Shown: positions 8,236 through 17,518, counted from the stretch's first letter. The stretch: 64,000 bases of DNA from Rhodobacter sp. SGA-6-6 (GCF_011043545.1 NZ_JAAKGP010000001.1:610260-674259); one strand, 5' to 3'. Notes: a model not told the origin generated them from the letters alone. Made by a program: numbers and translations.

Positions 8236-9282
8236 TCACTCCATCATCAGCTGCTGCCAGCTGCCAAGCGTGGCCTCGGTATAGCCCCAGCCTTCCTTCT
8301 CGTTCAGCAGCAGCATGTGCTCCAGGTTCTGCGGCGCCATCACCAGGATTTCCGAGTCCTCCGGCGACAGCCCCTCGGTCGCGGCGCTGACCACCGGGCC
8401 GTAGGTCTTCAGCGGCAGCAGCTTCTTCTGGTTCTCGACATCCAGCGCGAAGTTGATCGCCTCATGCGCCAGGTCGACATAGGGCGACCCCTTGGGAATC
8501 ACCCACCAGTTGCCCCAGGCCACGCCGTCGCGGAAGGTGAAGCCGACCGGCGCGCCCTCGGCCTTGGCGGCCAGCATCCGCCCGCTCCAGGCGGAAGAGG
8601 CGGCCAGTTCCCCGGTGGACAAGAGCTGCGGCGGCTGCGCGCCCGATCCCCACCAGACGGTGACATGCGGCTTGATCTCGCGGATCTTGCCGAAGGCCAT
8701 CTCGATCTTCTCGGGCGTCACCGGATAGATCTCCTCGGCCTTCAGCCCCGCCGCCAGCAGCGCCGCCTCGTAGTTGTAGGTGAACTCGGTATAAAGCCCG
8801 CGCGGGCCGGGGAAGCGGGCGACGTCCCAGAACTCGGCCCAGCTTTGCGGCCCGCCGTCGGGGAAGGCGCTCTCCGACCAGGCGATGATCGTCGCCCCGG
8901 TCGAGGTGACCAGCCCGCAGGGCGCCTTCATCGCGTCGGGCAGGGCGGCGGCGTTGGGAATCTTCGACAGGTCCAGCACCTCCAGGAAGCCCATCTGCTC
9001 GCCCTGGAAGGCCACGGTGCCGCCTTCGCAGACCAGGTCCCATTCCACCTTCTTCGCCTCGACCATGGCGATGGTCTTGGCGGTCTCGGTGGGCGAGGTG
9101 TTGATCGCCTCGATCCCCTTCATCGCGGCGAAGGGGTCGATGAAGGCGTTGCGCTCGGCATCCGACAGCGCGCCGCCCCAGGAGGTGAAGGTGAAGGGCC
9201 GCCCCTGCGCATGGGCCGGGCGGATCAGCCCCGAGGCGGCGGCAAGCGCCGTGGCACCGATCATGAACGAACGTCTCTGCAT
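8236..9282 (-). CDS. ABC transporter extracellular solute-binding protein, PotD/spermidine-putrescine type
   Basis: A protein of 348 residues with a twin-arginine-like signal (MQRRSFMIGATALAAAS... ending in PAHAQG, cleavage after about residue 25). The mature part has the family-1/PotD-type pattern: FTSWGGALSDAERNAF at its start, then WDLVCEGG, GATIIAW and PKGSPYVDLAHEAINF. It acts in the periplasm to deliver substrate to the permeases encoded at 10437-12064. PotD-like members bind polyamines, opines, amino acid derivatives and other small cations. The neighbouring acyl-CoA ligase and dehydrogenase suggest a carboxylic acid or amino acid derivative rather than a simple polyamine, which is inference. 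Confidence 0.9.
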   Translation of the reverse strand: MQRRSFMIGATALAAASGLIRPAHAQGRPFTFTSWGGALSDAERNAFIDPFAAMKGIEAINTSPTETAKTIAMVEAKKVEWDLVCEGGTVAFQGEQMGFLEVLDLSKIPNAAALPDAMKAPCGLVTSTGATIIAWSESAFPDGGPQSWAEFWDVARFPGPRGLYTEFTYNYEAALLAAGLKAEEIYPVTPEKIEMAFGKIREIKPHVTVWWGSGAQPPQLLSTGELAASSAWSGRMLAAKAEGAPVGFTFRDGVAWGNWWVIPKGSPYVDLAHEAINFALDVENQKKLLPLKTYGPVVSAATEGLSPEDSEILVMAPQNLEHMLLLNEKEGWGYTEATLGSWQQLMME

Positions 9283-9357
9283 GGTCGTCTTCCTCCGTGT
9301 TGGTTGTTGCCTTCCGTCTTCGCTTCCGGCCTTCGTCCGGGCCGTGTTTCCTTCGGC

Positions 9358-10440
9358 TCAGGGCCCGGTGTCGGGCACCAGCAGCACCTCCTCGGGCGAC
9401 CAGCCCAGCCGGACGATGTCGCCCTGCCGGAGCCCCCGCCCCTCCATCCCGCGCGCCACCAGGAAGGCGCCGCCGGCGGTTTCCAGCCCGAACTGTGTCA
9501 GCTCTCCCAGGTAGATCACCTCGGCGATACGGGCCTCGATCCCCTCGCCAGCATCGGGAAGGATGCGCAGATGCTCGGGCCGCAGCATCAGCCGCGCCGG
9601 CGCGCCGGGGGCGACGCCGGGCATCACCGGCGCCCGGACGGTCAGGCCGAGCGCGGGGACCTCGGCCGAAGCCATGCCGCCGGTCACCTCGGTCACCTTC
9701 GCCTCGGGCAGGTTCGACTCGCCGATGAAACCGGCGATGAAGCTGTTGGCGGGGCGGGCATAAAGCTCCGCCGCGGTCCCCAGCTGCTGGATGCGGCCCT
9801 TGCCCATCACCGCGATGCGGTCGGACAGCACCAGCGCCTCTTCCTGGTCGTGCGTCACGTAGATCGTGGTGCGGCCGTGCTTCAGGTGCAGCCGCCGCAA
9901 TTCGACCTGCACCTGCCGGCGCAGCTGCCGGTCCAGCGCGCCGAGGGGTTCGTCCATCAGCAGCACGTCCGGCTCGATCACCAGCGCGCGGGCCACCGCG
10001 ACCCGCTGCTGCTGGCCGCCGGACATCTGCTGCACGCCGCGGGTGCCGTAGCCCTCCAGCTGCACCAGCGCCAGCGCCGCCTCCACCCGCCGGGCGATCT
10101 CGGGCTTCGGCACCCGGCGCGCCTCCAGCCCGTAGGCCAGGTTCTGCGCCACGGTCATGTGCGGGAACAACGCATAGGACTGGAACACCATGCCGATGTT
10201 GCGGTGCCGCGCCGGGGTGCGGGTGACATCGCGGTCGCCGATGCGGATGGTGCCGCCGGAAGGGTCGGTATAGCCCGCGATCAGGTTCAGGAGCGTGGTC
10301 TTCCCCGACCCCGAGGGACCGAGCAGCGTCAGGAACTCGCCCGCGCCGATGTCCAGGTCGGTCGGCTCCAGCGCCGTCACCGCTCCGTAGCGCTTGGTCA
10401 ATCCGCGCAGGCCAAGGGCAAGGCCGGTGGTCTCGATCAT
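9358..10440 (-). CDS. ABC transporter ATP-binding protein, PotA type
   Basis: A protein of 360 residues with all ATPase motifs: Walker A GPSGSGKTTL near residue 40, Q-loop MVFQSYALFPH, signature MSGGQQQRVAVARA, Walker B LLMDEPLGALD and the switch histidine in VTHDQEEAL. After about residue 240 there is a C-terminal TOBE regulatory domain (ARLMLRPEHLRIL), typical of PotA/FbpC importers. It is cytosolic and drives the two permeases upstream in the operon. Its ATG overlaps the stop of the permease gene (ATGA), and 75 bp separate it from the binding-protein gene. Confidence 0.95.
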   Translation of the reverse strand: MIETTGLALGLRGLTKRYGAVTALEPTDLDIGAGEFLTLLGPSGSGKTTLLNLIAGYTDPSGGTIRIGDRDVTRTPARHRNIGMVFQSYALFPHMTVAQNLAYGLEARRVPKPEIARRVEAALALVQLEGYGTRGVQQMSGGQQQRVAVARALVIEPDVLLMDEPLGALDRQLRRQVQVELRRLHLKHGRTTIYVTHDQEEALVLSDRIAVMGKGRIQQLGTAAELYARPANSFIAGFIGESNLPEAKVTEVTGGMASAEVPALGLTVRAPVMPGVAPGAPARLMLRPEHLRILPDAGEGIEARIAEVIYLGELTQFGLETAGGAFLVARGMEGRGLRQGDIVRLGWSPEEVLLVPDTGP

Positions 10441-11234
10441 GCTTTCTCTCCGTTCCGTCGGGCCAGCGCCTGCGCCAGCACGAACAGCGCGACCGACAGC
10501 CCGATCATCACCACCGCCGCCACCGCCAGCACCGGCGTGAATTCAAGCCGCACCGTCTCCCACAGCTTCACCGGCAGGGTCTTGGTCGAATGGTCGGCCA
10601 GGAAGATCGTCAGCACCGCCTCGTCGAACGAGGTCATGAAGGAGAACACCGCACCCCCCGCGATGCCGGGCAGGATCACCGGCAGGGTGATGGTGCGGAA
10701 GATCCGCCACGGCCCGGCCCCCAGACCGGCGGCGGCCAGCGGCCAGGCCGGGTTCACCGCGCGCAGCGAGATGCCGACGTTGATCACCACGAAGGGCAGC
10801 GCCAGCACGGCATGGGACAGGGTCAGCGCCAGCAGCGTGCCGTTCATGCTGACATCCAGCGCCGAGCGGTAGATGGCGACCGAGACCACCACGATGGGCA
10901 CCACCATCGGCGCCAGGAACAGCGCGCTGGAGGCCAGCGCCAGCCCCCGCCCCGCCCGCGACAGGCCGATGGCGGCCAGCGTGCCCAGGGGCACCGCGAC
11001 CAGCGTCGCCAGGGTGGCCAGCTTCAGGCTGTTCATCAGCGCCCGCAGCCATTCGGCATCGTCGAAGAACCGGCCATACCAGAGCGCGGACCATTCCTTC
11101 GGCGGCAGGTAGATGAAGCTGGCCTTGTTGAACGAGGCCGGGATCACCGCAAGGATCGGCGCGACCAGAAAGGCCAGCACCGCCGCGGTGGCCATGTTGG
11201 CGGCGATGCGCCAGGGAAGCGGCAGCCGGTTCAT
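10437..11234 (-). CDS. ABC transporter permease, PotC type
   Basis: A protein of 265 residues from the ATG at 11234, overlapping the end of the preceding permease gene. Five to six membrane segments are visible, starting with AAVLAFLVAPILAVIP. The EAA coupling loop, contacting the ATPase, reads AAAGLGAGPWRIFRTITLPVILPG near residues 168-191. This is the PotC/YdcV-type inner membrane subunit of the importer. It is translationally coupled on both sides (ATGA overlaps). Confidence 0.93.
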   Translation of the reverse strand: MNRLPLPWRIAANMATAAVLAFLVAPILAVIPASFNKASFIYLPPKEWSALWYGRFFDDAEWLRALMNSLKLATLATLVAVPLGTLAAIGLSRAGRGLALASSALFLAPMVVPIVVVSVAIYRSALDVSMNGTLLALTLSHAVLALPFVVINVGISLRAVNPAWPLAAAGLGAGPWRIFRTITLPVILPGIAGGAVFSFMTSFDEAVLTIFLADHSTKTLPVKLWETVRLEFTPVLAVAAVVMIGLSVALFVLAQALARRNGEKA

Positions 11235-12064
11235 CGCGCGAACATCCCCCGGTCCAGCTTCAGGAAGCGGGTGGCCGCCAGCATCAGCACCGCCACCGCC
11301 GCCAGAAGCGCGATCGAGGCCGCGGCCGCCATCGGCCAGTTGAAATGCTCGGTGATAAAGGCGACGATCAGCGTCGGCAGCATGATCGAGGTCCTGCCGC
11401 CCAGCAGCGCGGGGGTGATGTAGAAGCCCAGCGACAGCAGGAAGACGAAGGTCGCGCCCCCGGCCAGTCCCGGCAGGGTCAGCGGCAGCCAGATGCGGCG
11501 GAAGCTTTGCCAGAGGCCCGCCCCCAGCCCGTCGCTGGCCTGCATCAGCCGCGGGTCGATGGCCCGCATCGCACCGTAGAGCGGCAGAACCATGTAGGGC
11601 AGCAGCACATGGACCATGCCGACCAGCACCCCGGTGTGGTTGAACAGCAAGGGCAGCGGCGTGTCCGAAATCCCCATGGCCTGGATCGCCCGGTTCACCG
11701 GCCCGTGCCGCTCCAGCAGCAGCATCCAGGAATAGGTGCGGACCAGGATCGAGATCCACAGCGGGAACAGCACGCCGTAGATCATCAGCGTGAACCACAG
11801 CCCCCGCACCCGCGCCAGCAGATAGGCCAGCGGCCAGGCCAGAGCCGCGGTGATCGCCGTCACCACCGCAGCGACGACGAAGGAGTTCAGCATCACCCGC
11901 CGGTAGACCGGGCTTTCGGCCAGCGCGACGAAGGTGGCGAAGGTGCCCTCGGGCGCGGTGAAGGCCAGCGACAGGAACCGGACCAGCGGCAGCACGAAGA
12001 CCACCAGCGTCAGGATCAGCGCCGGGGCCAGCAGCGCCAGAACCTCGATCCGCCGCCCGTTCAC
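11231..12064 (-). CDS. ABC transporter permease, PotB type
   Basis: A protein of 277 residues starting at a GTG (12064) that overlaps the acyl-CoA dehydrogenase stop (GTGA). Hydrophobic segments begin with LALLAPALILTLVVFVLPLV. The EAA loop reads ASDGLGAGLWQSFRRIWLPLTLPG near residues 180-203. It pairs with the following PotC-like permease in the inner membrane. The GTG start and gapless arrangement show translational coupling with the catabolic genes, supporting the idea that the transporter brings in the substrate of the acyl-CoA ligase and dehydrogenase. Confidence 0.92.
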   Translation of the reverse strand: MNGRRIEVLALLAPALILTLVVFVLPLVRFLSLAFTAPEGTFATFVALAESPVYRRVMLNSFVVAAVVTAITAALAWPLAYLLARVRGLWFTLMIYGVLFPLWISILVRTYSWMLLLERHGPVNRAIQAMGISDTPLPLLFNHTGVLVGMVHVLLPYMVLPLYGAMRAIDPRLMQASDGLGAGLWQSFRRIWLPLTLPGLAGGATFVFLLSLGFYITPALLGGRTSIMLPTLIVAFITEHFNWPMAAAASIALLAAVAVLMLAATRFLKLDRGMFAR

Positions 12065-13254
12065 GGCGCGCCGCCGATGTCGGCGAAGGTGCCGAAGCCG
12101 CGCTTCCTGATCTGCCCGGCGATGACGACGCGCTGGATCTCCGAGGTGCCCTCCCAGATCCGGTCGACGCGGATGTCGCGGTAAAGCCGCTCCACCGGGT
12201 TCTCGCGCATGTAGCCGCGGCCACCCAGGATCTGCAGCGCCTTGTCGATCACCCGCCCGGCCATTTCCGAGCAATGCAGCTTCAGCGCCGAGGCATGGGC
12301 ATGGACCAGCTTGCGGTCCAAGCCCTGGTCGATCTCCCAGGCCACGCGGTAGAGCATGGATTTCGCCGCGAATATCTCCACCGCCATGTCGGCCAGCATG
12401 AACTCGATGGCCTGGAAATCGCGGATCGGCCGGCCGAACTGCTGGCGTCCGGCAGCGTAGTCGTTGGCCACCTCGGCCGCCCGGCAGGCCGCGCCGACGG
12501 CGTGCGAGGCGATCTGCAGCCGGGCCTCGACGAACCAGTCCTTGGTCAGCTCGAAGCCGCGGCCGATGCTGCCCAGCAGGGCGTCTTCCGGGACCGGAGT
12601 GTCGCGGAACTCCAGCTCGGCATGGTCGAAGGCGAAGTTGTGCATGAACTTCGGCGACCGCAGGTGGGTCACCGTGGGCGGCGCCTCGGTGAAGGAGGGC
12701 TTGTCGACGATGAACAGCGTCGGCTTGTCGGGGTCGCCGTCGACATGGGCATGGACGATCACGAAGTCCGAGGCGTTGTAGGAGGTGACGAACCACTTCA
12801 CCCCGGTCAGCAGCCACTGGTCGCCCTTCTTCACCGCCCGGGTCTGCACCTGCCGCGGGTCCGATCCCGCACCCTCTTCGGTGATGGCGAAAGCCCCCCG
12901 GCGATGCCCGGCGCAGGAGGGGCGCAGCCAGCGCTCGCGCTGCGCCTCGGTGCCGAACTTCAGGCTGACCGGCGGGCGCCAGACGCAGGACCAGAGCCCG
13001 TTGGTCACCCGGCCCAGCTGTTCCTCGATGGCGGTCTGCTCCAGCATCGAAAGGCCGAGGCCGCCGTTCTCCTTCGAGTGGTTGATGCCGGCGAAGCCCC
13101 AGTCGCGCACCTTCTGGCGGATGCCCTCGCGCAGCTCCACCGGCACTTCGCCGTGCTCGTCGGTGATCTGCTCCAGCGGCAGCAGCACCTCGTCCGCGAA
13201 GGCGCGGGCGCGGGCGGCAAGCTCCTGCTGGCGGGGGGTGAAGGCGAAATCCAT
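12061..13254 (-). CDS. Acyl-CoA dehydrogenase
   Basis: A protein of 397 residues, starting at the ATG at 13254 that overlaps the ligase stop (TGATG). It begins MDFAFTPRQQELAARARAF and has FAITEEGAGSDP in the FAD-binding middle domain. The C-terminal helical domain contains QILGGRGYMRENPVERLYRD and WEGTSEIQRVV, the latter at the usual position of the catalytic glutamate of medium/short-chain enzymes. It would desaturate an acyl-CoA thioester and pass electrons to ETF. Directly downstream of an acyl-CoA ligase, the pair forms an activation plus alpha,beta-dehydrogenation module for an imported acid. Confidence 0.93.
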   Translation of the reverse strand: MDFAFTPRQQELAARARAFADEVLLPLEQITDEHGEVPVELREGIRQKVRDWGFAGINHSKENGGLGLSMLEQTAIEEQLGRVTNGLWSCVWRPPVSLKFGTEAQRERWLRPSCAGHRRGAFAITEEGAGSDPRQVQTRAVKKGDQWLLTGVKWFVTSYNASDFVIVHAHVDGDPDKPTLFIVDKPSFTEAPPTVTHLRSPKFMHNFAFDHAELEFRDTPVPEDALLGSIGRGFELTKDWFVEARLQIASHAVGAACRAAEVANDYAAGRQQFGRPIRDFQAIEFMLADMAVEIFAAKSMLYRVAWEIDQGLDRKLVHAHASALKLHCSEMAGRVIDKALQILGGRGYMRENPVERLYRDIRVDRIWEGTSEIQRVVIAGQIRKRGFGTFADIGGAP

Positions 13255-15386
13255 CAGTCGGCTCCGTTGCTGTGCAGGGCTTCCGCCCGGGTGACGATCA
13301 GGGCATCCACCGCCATGACGCCGGTCTCCGAGACCAGAAGCGGGTTGATGTCGCATTCGGCGATCAGGTCGCCGAGGTCGCGGACCAGCGCCGAGAAGCC
13401 GGCGAAGGCCCGGGTGGCGGCGGCGGTGTCCACCGCGGGCAGGCCGCGCAGCGCGCCGGTCAGCGCGTGGAGACGCAAGGTCCGCAGCAGCCGCGCCGCC
13501 TCTTCCTGCGACACCGGCGGCAAGGCGACGGCGCGGTCGGCCAGCGCCTCGATGAAGACGCCGCCCGCCGCCAGCAGCAGCATCGGGCCGAACTGTGGGT
13601 CCTGAACCATGCCGAAGGCCAGCTCGATCCGGCCGCGCACCATCGGCGAGACGGTGACCTGCGGCCCCAGCCGCGCCAGCCGGGCGTAACCCTCGCTCAG
13701 GGCGGCCTCGTCGCGCAGGTCCAGCAGCACCCCGCCGGCATCGGACTTGTGCGCCAGCCCCGGCACAGCACTTTTCAGCACCACCGGCCAGCCGAGCGTC
13801 TGCGCCGCTTGCACCGCCGCCTCGGCGCTGTCCGCCGCAAGGGTCCGCGCAGCCGGGATGCCGTAGTCGATCAGCAGCTCCGCCGCCTCCGCCGCCGCCA
13901 GCGGCGCGGGATCGGCCAGCCTGTCGCGCCAGCGCCGCCGCACCGCCTCTGCCACCGGGGCGGGGAACGTGCGCAGCTCGGCCCGGCGGTCGCGGGCCTG
14001 CATCAGCTGGCGCACGGCCACCAGCCCCTCGGTGGTGCCGTCGATCACCGGCACCCCGGCCTCGGTCACCGCCAGCGCCAGCGCGCGGTGGCTGACGCTA
14101 GCGTAGTTGCTGACCACCGCCACCGGCTTCACCCCGGCCTTGCGCGCCCGGGTCACCGCGCGGGTGAAGCCCTCGGCGATGTAGGAGCCGTCGCGGATGT
14201 CCTGGAACAGCACGCCGATGGCGACCGTTGGATCGTCCAGCAGCGCAGCCATGCAACCTTCGACCTGCGTCTCGAAATCGCGGCCGGTGCCCCAGACATC
14301 CAGCGGATTGGCCGGCGGCAGGCCGGGGTCGAGGTGCTTCTCCAGCCGCTCCAGCGTCGCCTTGCCGACCTCGGCGAAGGGCACCCCCAGCTTTTCGGCC
14401 AGGTCGGCGACCATCTCGCGCTCGCCACCGGAATCGTGGATCGAGGCCAGCGCCCCCGGCGGCAGCGGCGCGCATTCCGACGCCAGCAGCAGGCTGGCCG
14501 ACAGCTGGTCCAGCGTCTCCGCCACCATCACGCCATGGCGGGCGAACAGCGCCTCCCATGCGGCGCTGTCGCCGGCGATGGCGCCGGAATGGCTGACGGC
14601 GAATTCCGCGGCGATCCGGCTTTTGCCGACCTTCAGCGCCACCACCGGCACCCCCAGCCGGTCGGCCTTTTCCAGCGCCGCCACCAGCCGCTCGGGGCTG
14701 CGGGCGGTTTCCAGGAACAGGCCCACGGCGCGGGTCTGCGGCTGGTCCAGCGCCCAGTCCATGTAATCGGCGGCCTCGGTCGTCAGCTCGCGGCCCGAGG
14801 ACACCGCCAGGGAATATTTCAGCCGCGCGTCGTTGTAGGCCAGCGCCGAGAAGGCCGAGCCGGACTGGGTGATGAAGGCCACGCTGCCCGGCCGCATCGG
14901 CAGGGCCGAGGCGAAGCCCGACACCCGCAGCCCGATGGAGGGGTTGCAGAACCCCATGCCGTTGCCGCCGCAGATGGCGATCCCGGCCTCGCGCGCGATG
15001 GCGGCCAGCCGCCCGGCCAGCGGATCGCCCGGCTGGCCGGTCAGGTCGCAGCTGGCGAAGATGGTGACGGCCTTGGCGCCATGCTCCGCCGCGCGGATCA
15101 GCCCGGATTCCAGCTGGGCATTGCCGAGGCCGAGCACGACATGCTCCACCGGCTCGGGCAGGGCGGACAGGTCGGGAAAGCAGGGGTGGTCGCCGATCCT
15201 TTCATAGCGCGGGTTCACCGCATGGATGCGGCCGCGGTAGCCGTCCATCGCCGCGGAACAGAGCATGGTCCGGCCCGGGGTGTCGGGCGTGGGCGAGGCG
15301 CCGACGAAGGCGATGGAAGCCGGCCGCAGCAGCGGGTCCAGCCGGTGCGCCCTCTTGCTCTGCCCTGTGCGAAGCCCTGCCGTCAT
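13254..15386 (-). CDS. Acetate--CoA ligase (NDP-forming) family / acyl-CoA synthetase
   Basis: A protein of 710 residues. An N-terminal CoA-binding domain (SIAFVGASPTPDTPGRTM near residue 28) is followed by succinyl-CoA-synthetase-like domains with the phosphorylatable histidine in SHSGAIAGD near residue 268. A C-terminal ATP-grasp domain starts around residue 480 (ELLIDYGIPAARTL, VVLKSAVPGLAHKSDAGGV). The family joins a carboxylate to CoA with ATP or makes ATP in reverse. It lies 24 bp after the TetR gene and is coupled to the acyl-CoA dehydrogenase, so it probably activates the acid imported by the Pot-like transporter. Confidence 0.9.
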   Translation of the reverse strand: MTAGLRTGQSKRAHRLDPLLRPASIAFVGASPTPDTPGRTMLCSAAMDGYRGRIHAVNPRYERIGDHPCFPDLSALPEPVEHVVLGLGNAQLESGLIRAAEHGAKAVTIFASCDLTGQPGDPLAGRLAAIAREAGIAICGGNGMGFCNPSIGLRVSGFASALPMRPGSVAFITQSGSAFSALAYNDARLKYSLAVSSGRELTTEAADYMDWALDQPQTRAVGLFLETARSPERLVAALEKADRLGVPVVALKVGKSRIAAEFAVSHSGAIAGDSAAWEALFARHGVMVAETLDQLSASLLLASECAPLPPGALASIHDSGGEREMVADLAEKLGVPFAEVGKATLERLEKHLDPGLPPANPLDVWGTGRDFETQVEGCMAALLDDPTVAIGVLFQDIRDGSYIAEGFTRAVTRARKAGVKPVAVVSNYASVSHRALALAVTEAGVPVIDGTTEGLVAVRQLMQARDRRAELRTFPAPVAEAVRRRWRDRLADPAPLAAAEAAELLIDYGIPAARTLAADSAEAAVQAAQTLGWPVVLKSAVPGLAHKSDAGGVLLDLRDEAALSEGYARLARLGPQVTVSPMVRGRIELAFGMVQDPQFGPMLLLAAGGVFIEALADRAVALPPVSQEEAARLLRTLRLHALTGALRGLPAVDTAAATRAFAGFSALVRDLGDLIAECDINPLLVSETGVMAVDALIVTRAEALHSNGAD

Positions 15387-15410
15387 CCGTATCTCCCCCC
15401 AAGGCCGCCG

Positions 15411-16076
15411 TCAGAGCGCAGGCGCCGGAAAATCGCCGGGAAACAGCCCGTCGAGATAGGCCAGACAGGCCCTGATCCCCGCCGCCCGGCCCTCCGGCCC
15501 GGTCTGGCCGTTCACCAGATTGGCGATCCAGTAGCCGTCGATGATGGCGTTCAGCGTGGCCGAGACCTGGTCGGCGTCGATGGTTGCCCCCCGCGCCGCG
15601 GCCAGCGCCGCCAGGTCCTCGGCGGTCGATCGGCGATAGCGCGCCTTCACCTCGGCGCAGCGCTGGCGATAGGCCGGGTTGCGCGCGGCTTCCGCCCAGA
15701 AGGCCAGCCAGGCCGCCATTTGCCGGGCGCTGGAGACCCTGCCGTCGAAATCGCTTTCGATCATCGCGCGCAGCCGCCTTGCCGCCGTCTCTCCGGCCGT
15801 CTCGCCGCCCTCGCACAGCGGCTGGCGCAGCGCCTCGTATTCCTCCAGCATGTGGTCCAGCGCCGCCAGCAAAAGGCCGTCCTTCGACTGGAAATGAAAG
15901 GCGGTGACGCCGTAGCTGCAACCGGCCGCATCGGCCACCGTCTTCATGGTCAGCCCGGTCAGCCCCAGCTTGCCGATCACCGAGACCGTCGCCTCCAGGA
16001 GCGCGCGGCGGCGCTCGGCGGTCTGGTCCTCGCGGCGCGGGCGCGCGGGTTTCTCCGCCTCAGCCGATATGGCCAT
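15411..16076 (-). CDS. TetR family regulator, BetI-like
   Basis: A protein of 221 residues; its ATG lies 17 bp inside the end of the aminotransferase gene. The N-terminal helix-turn-helix reads LTGLTMKTVADAAGCSYGVTAFHF at about residues 38-61. The C-terminal domain (AWLAFWAEAARNPAYRQR, IIDGYWIANLV) closely resembles BetI, the choline-responsive repressor. It is probably the local repressor of the 17442-to-6546 operon, and the TTGACTGACCGATCAA element at 17481 is a candidate operator. BetI similarity hints at a quaternary ammonium or amino-acid-betaine ligand but does not prove it. Confidence 0.9.
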   Translation of the reverse strand: MAISAEAEKPARPRREDQTAERRRALLEATVSVIGKLGLTGLTMKTVADAAGCSYGVTAFHFQSKDGLLLAALDHMLEEYEALRQPLCEGGETAGETAARRLRAMIESDFDGRVSSARQMAAWLAFWAEAARNPAYRQRCAEVKARYRRSTAEDLAALAAARGATIDADQVSATLNAIIDGYWIANLVNGQTGPEGRAAGIRACLAYLDGLFPGDFPAPAL

Positions 16077-17442
16077 CGGCCACCTCCTTCCCGGTGCGCA
16101 GGATCGCCTCGCGCAGGATGGCGCAGATGCGGTCGATCTCGGCCGCGGTGGCGATCAGCGGCGGCGAGATCACGCAGAGATTGGCGATGGGGCGGACGAT
16201 CAGCCCCAGGTCCCAGGCGATCTCGTCCACCCTGAGCGCGATCTTCTTGTCCAGATCGGTCGCCTCGGCATGGGGCGGGCCGGTCATGATCTCGACCGCG
16301 CCGATCAGCCCGACGGCGCGCACGTCGGCGACCAGCGGCAGGTCGCGCAGCGCCGCCAGCCCGGCGTCGAACCGCGGGATCATCGCGCGGGTGTGGGGCA
16401 GGATGCCGTCGCGTTCGATCACCGCGATATTGGCCAGCGCGGCGGCGCAGGCGACCGGATGGCCGGTGTAGGTATAGCCATTGTTGAACCAGCCGCCGCG
16501 CGCGTTGCCGCCGCTGACGCGGGCCAGCACGGATTCGGAAATCGCCACGCCGCCCAGGGGGACATAGCCCGAGGTCACGCCCTTGGCGAAGGTGATCATG
16601 TCCGGCACCACGCCGAACACGCTTTCCGAGGCGAACCATTCGCCGCAGCGGCCGAAGGCGGTGACCACCTCGTCCGAGATGTAGAGGATGTCGTGCTGCT
16701 CGCAGATCGCCTTGATGCGGGCATGATAGCCCTTCGGCGGGATGATCACCCCGCCCGAGGCCAGCACCGGCTCGGCCAGGAAGGCGGCGACGGTCCCCGA
16801 GCCGAGTTGCGCGATCCGCTCCTCGAACTCGCCGACCAGGAAGTCCAGGAACGCCGCCGCGCTGCGGCCCTGCGCCAGCCGCGGATTGGGGCTGGAGAGG
16901 AAGGAGACGCGGTCCCCGGCGATGTCGAAATTCGGCCAGTTGCCGGTGCGGCCGGTGCAGGCGGCGGTCAGCGCGGTGGAGCCGTGATAGCCGTCATAGC
17001 GGGCGATGATCTTCTTCTTCGCCGGCCGCCCCAGCACGTTGTTGTAATATTCGGTGAAGCGCAGCGCGGTGTCGACGGCGGTCGAGCCGCCGGTGGTGAA
17101 GAACACCCGGTTCAGGTCGCCCGGCGTCATTTCGGCGATGCGCCCGGCCAGTTCGGCCGCGGGACTGTTGGTGGTATACCAGGGGGAGTTGTAGGAAAGC
17201 CGCAGCGCCTGATCCGAAATCGCCTTGGCGATGTCGGGCGAGCCATAGCCGATCTGGGTGCACCACATCCCGGCCGGCCCGTCGATCAGCCTATGGCCGG
17301 TGTCGGTGTAGACATGGATGCCCTCGCCATGGGTCAGCACCGGGCGGGCGGCCTGGCCCAGCTTCTCCATCTCTTCCGAAGGGCTGAACAGGTGGTCGCG
17401 CGCGGCAAGGGCGGCGCGGTCCTCGTTTCTCATGTCGTCCAT
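16060..17442 (-). CDS. Class III aminotransferase (omega-amino acid type)
   Basis: A protein of 460 residues. The ATG at 17442 is chosen because GGGGGAGG lies five bases upstream; longer in-frame starts lack this. PLP-binding features: ARYDGYHGSTALTAACTG, the aspartate in ILYISDEVVTAFGRCGE, and the Schiff-base lysine in ITFAKGVTSGYVPLGG, followed by NNGYTYTGHPVACAAAL. Relatives transfer the amino group of beta-alanine, putrescine-type or other omega-amino compounds to pyruvate or 2-oxoglutarate. It is the first gene of the minus-strand operon and may generate the aldehyde or acid entering the acyl-CoA branch, although no aldehyde dehydrogenase is in this cluster. Confidence 0.92.
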   Translation of the reverse strand: MDDMRNEDRAALAARDHLFSPSEEMEKLGQAARPVLTHGEGIHVYTDTGHRLIDGPAGMWCTQIGYGSPDIAKAISDQALRLSYNSPWYTTNSPAAELAGRIAEMTPGDLNRVFFTTGGSTAVDTALRFTEYYNNVLGRPAKKKIIARYDGYHGSTALTAACTGRTGNWPNFDIAGDRVSFLSSPNPRLAQGRSAAAFLDFLVGEFEERIAQLGSGTVAAFLAEPVLASGGVIIPPKGYHARIKAICEQHDILYISDEVVTAFGRCGEWFASESVFGVVPDMITFAKGVTSGYVPLGGVAISESVLARVSGGNARGGWFNNGYTYTGHPVACAAALANIAVIERDGILPHTRAMIPRFDAGLAALRDLPLVADVRAVGLIGAVEIMTGPPHAEATDLDKKIALRVDEIAWDLGLIVRPIANLCVISPPLIATAAEIDRICAILREAILRTGKEVADGHIG

Positions 17443-17480
17443 GCCGGCCTCCCCCTGCCCGAGTCGGAGGCTGGCACAAC

Positions 17481-17496
17481 TTGACTGACCGATCAA
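17481..17496. promoter_or_regulatory. Candidate TetR/BetI-type operator
   Basis: TTGACTGACCGATCAA is an imperfect inverted repeat (outer TTGA/TCAA arms) about 40 bp upstream of the aminotransferase start. It resembles operators of BetI-like TetR repressors, and a BetI-like protein is encoded as the second gene of the operon. Autoregulation is inferred. Confidence 0.4.
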
Positions 17497-17518
17497 ATAG
17501 TTTCTGCCGCCCTGCCGT

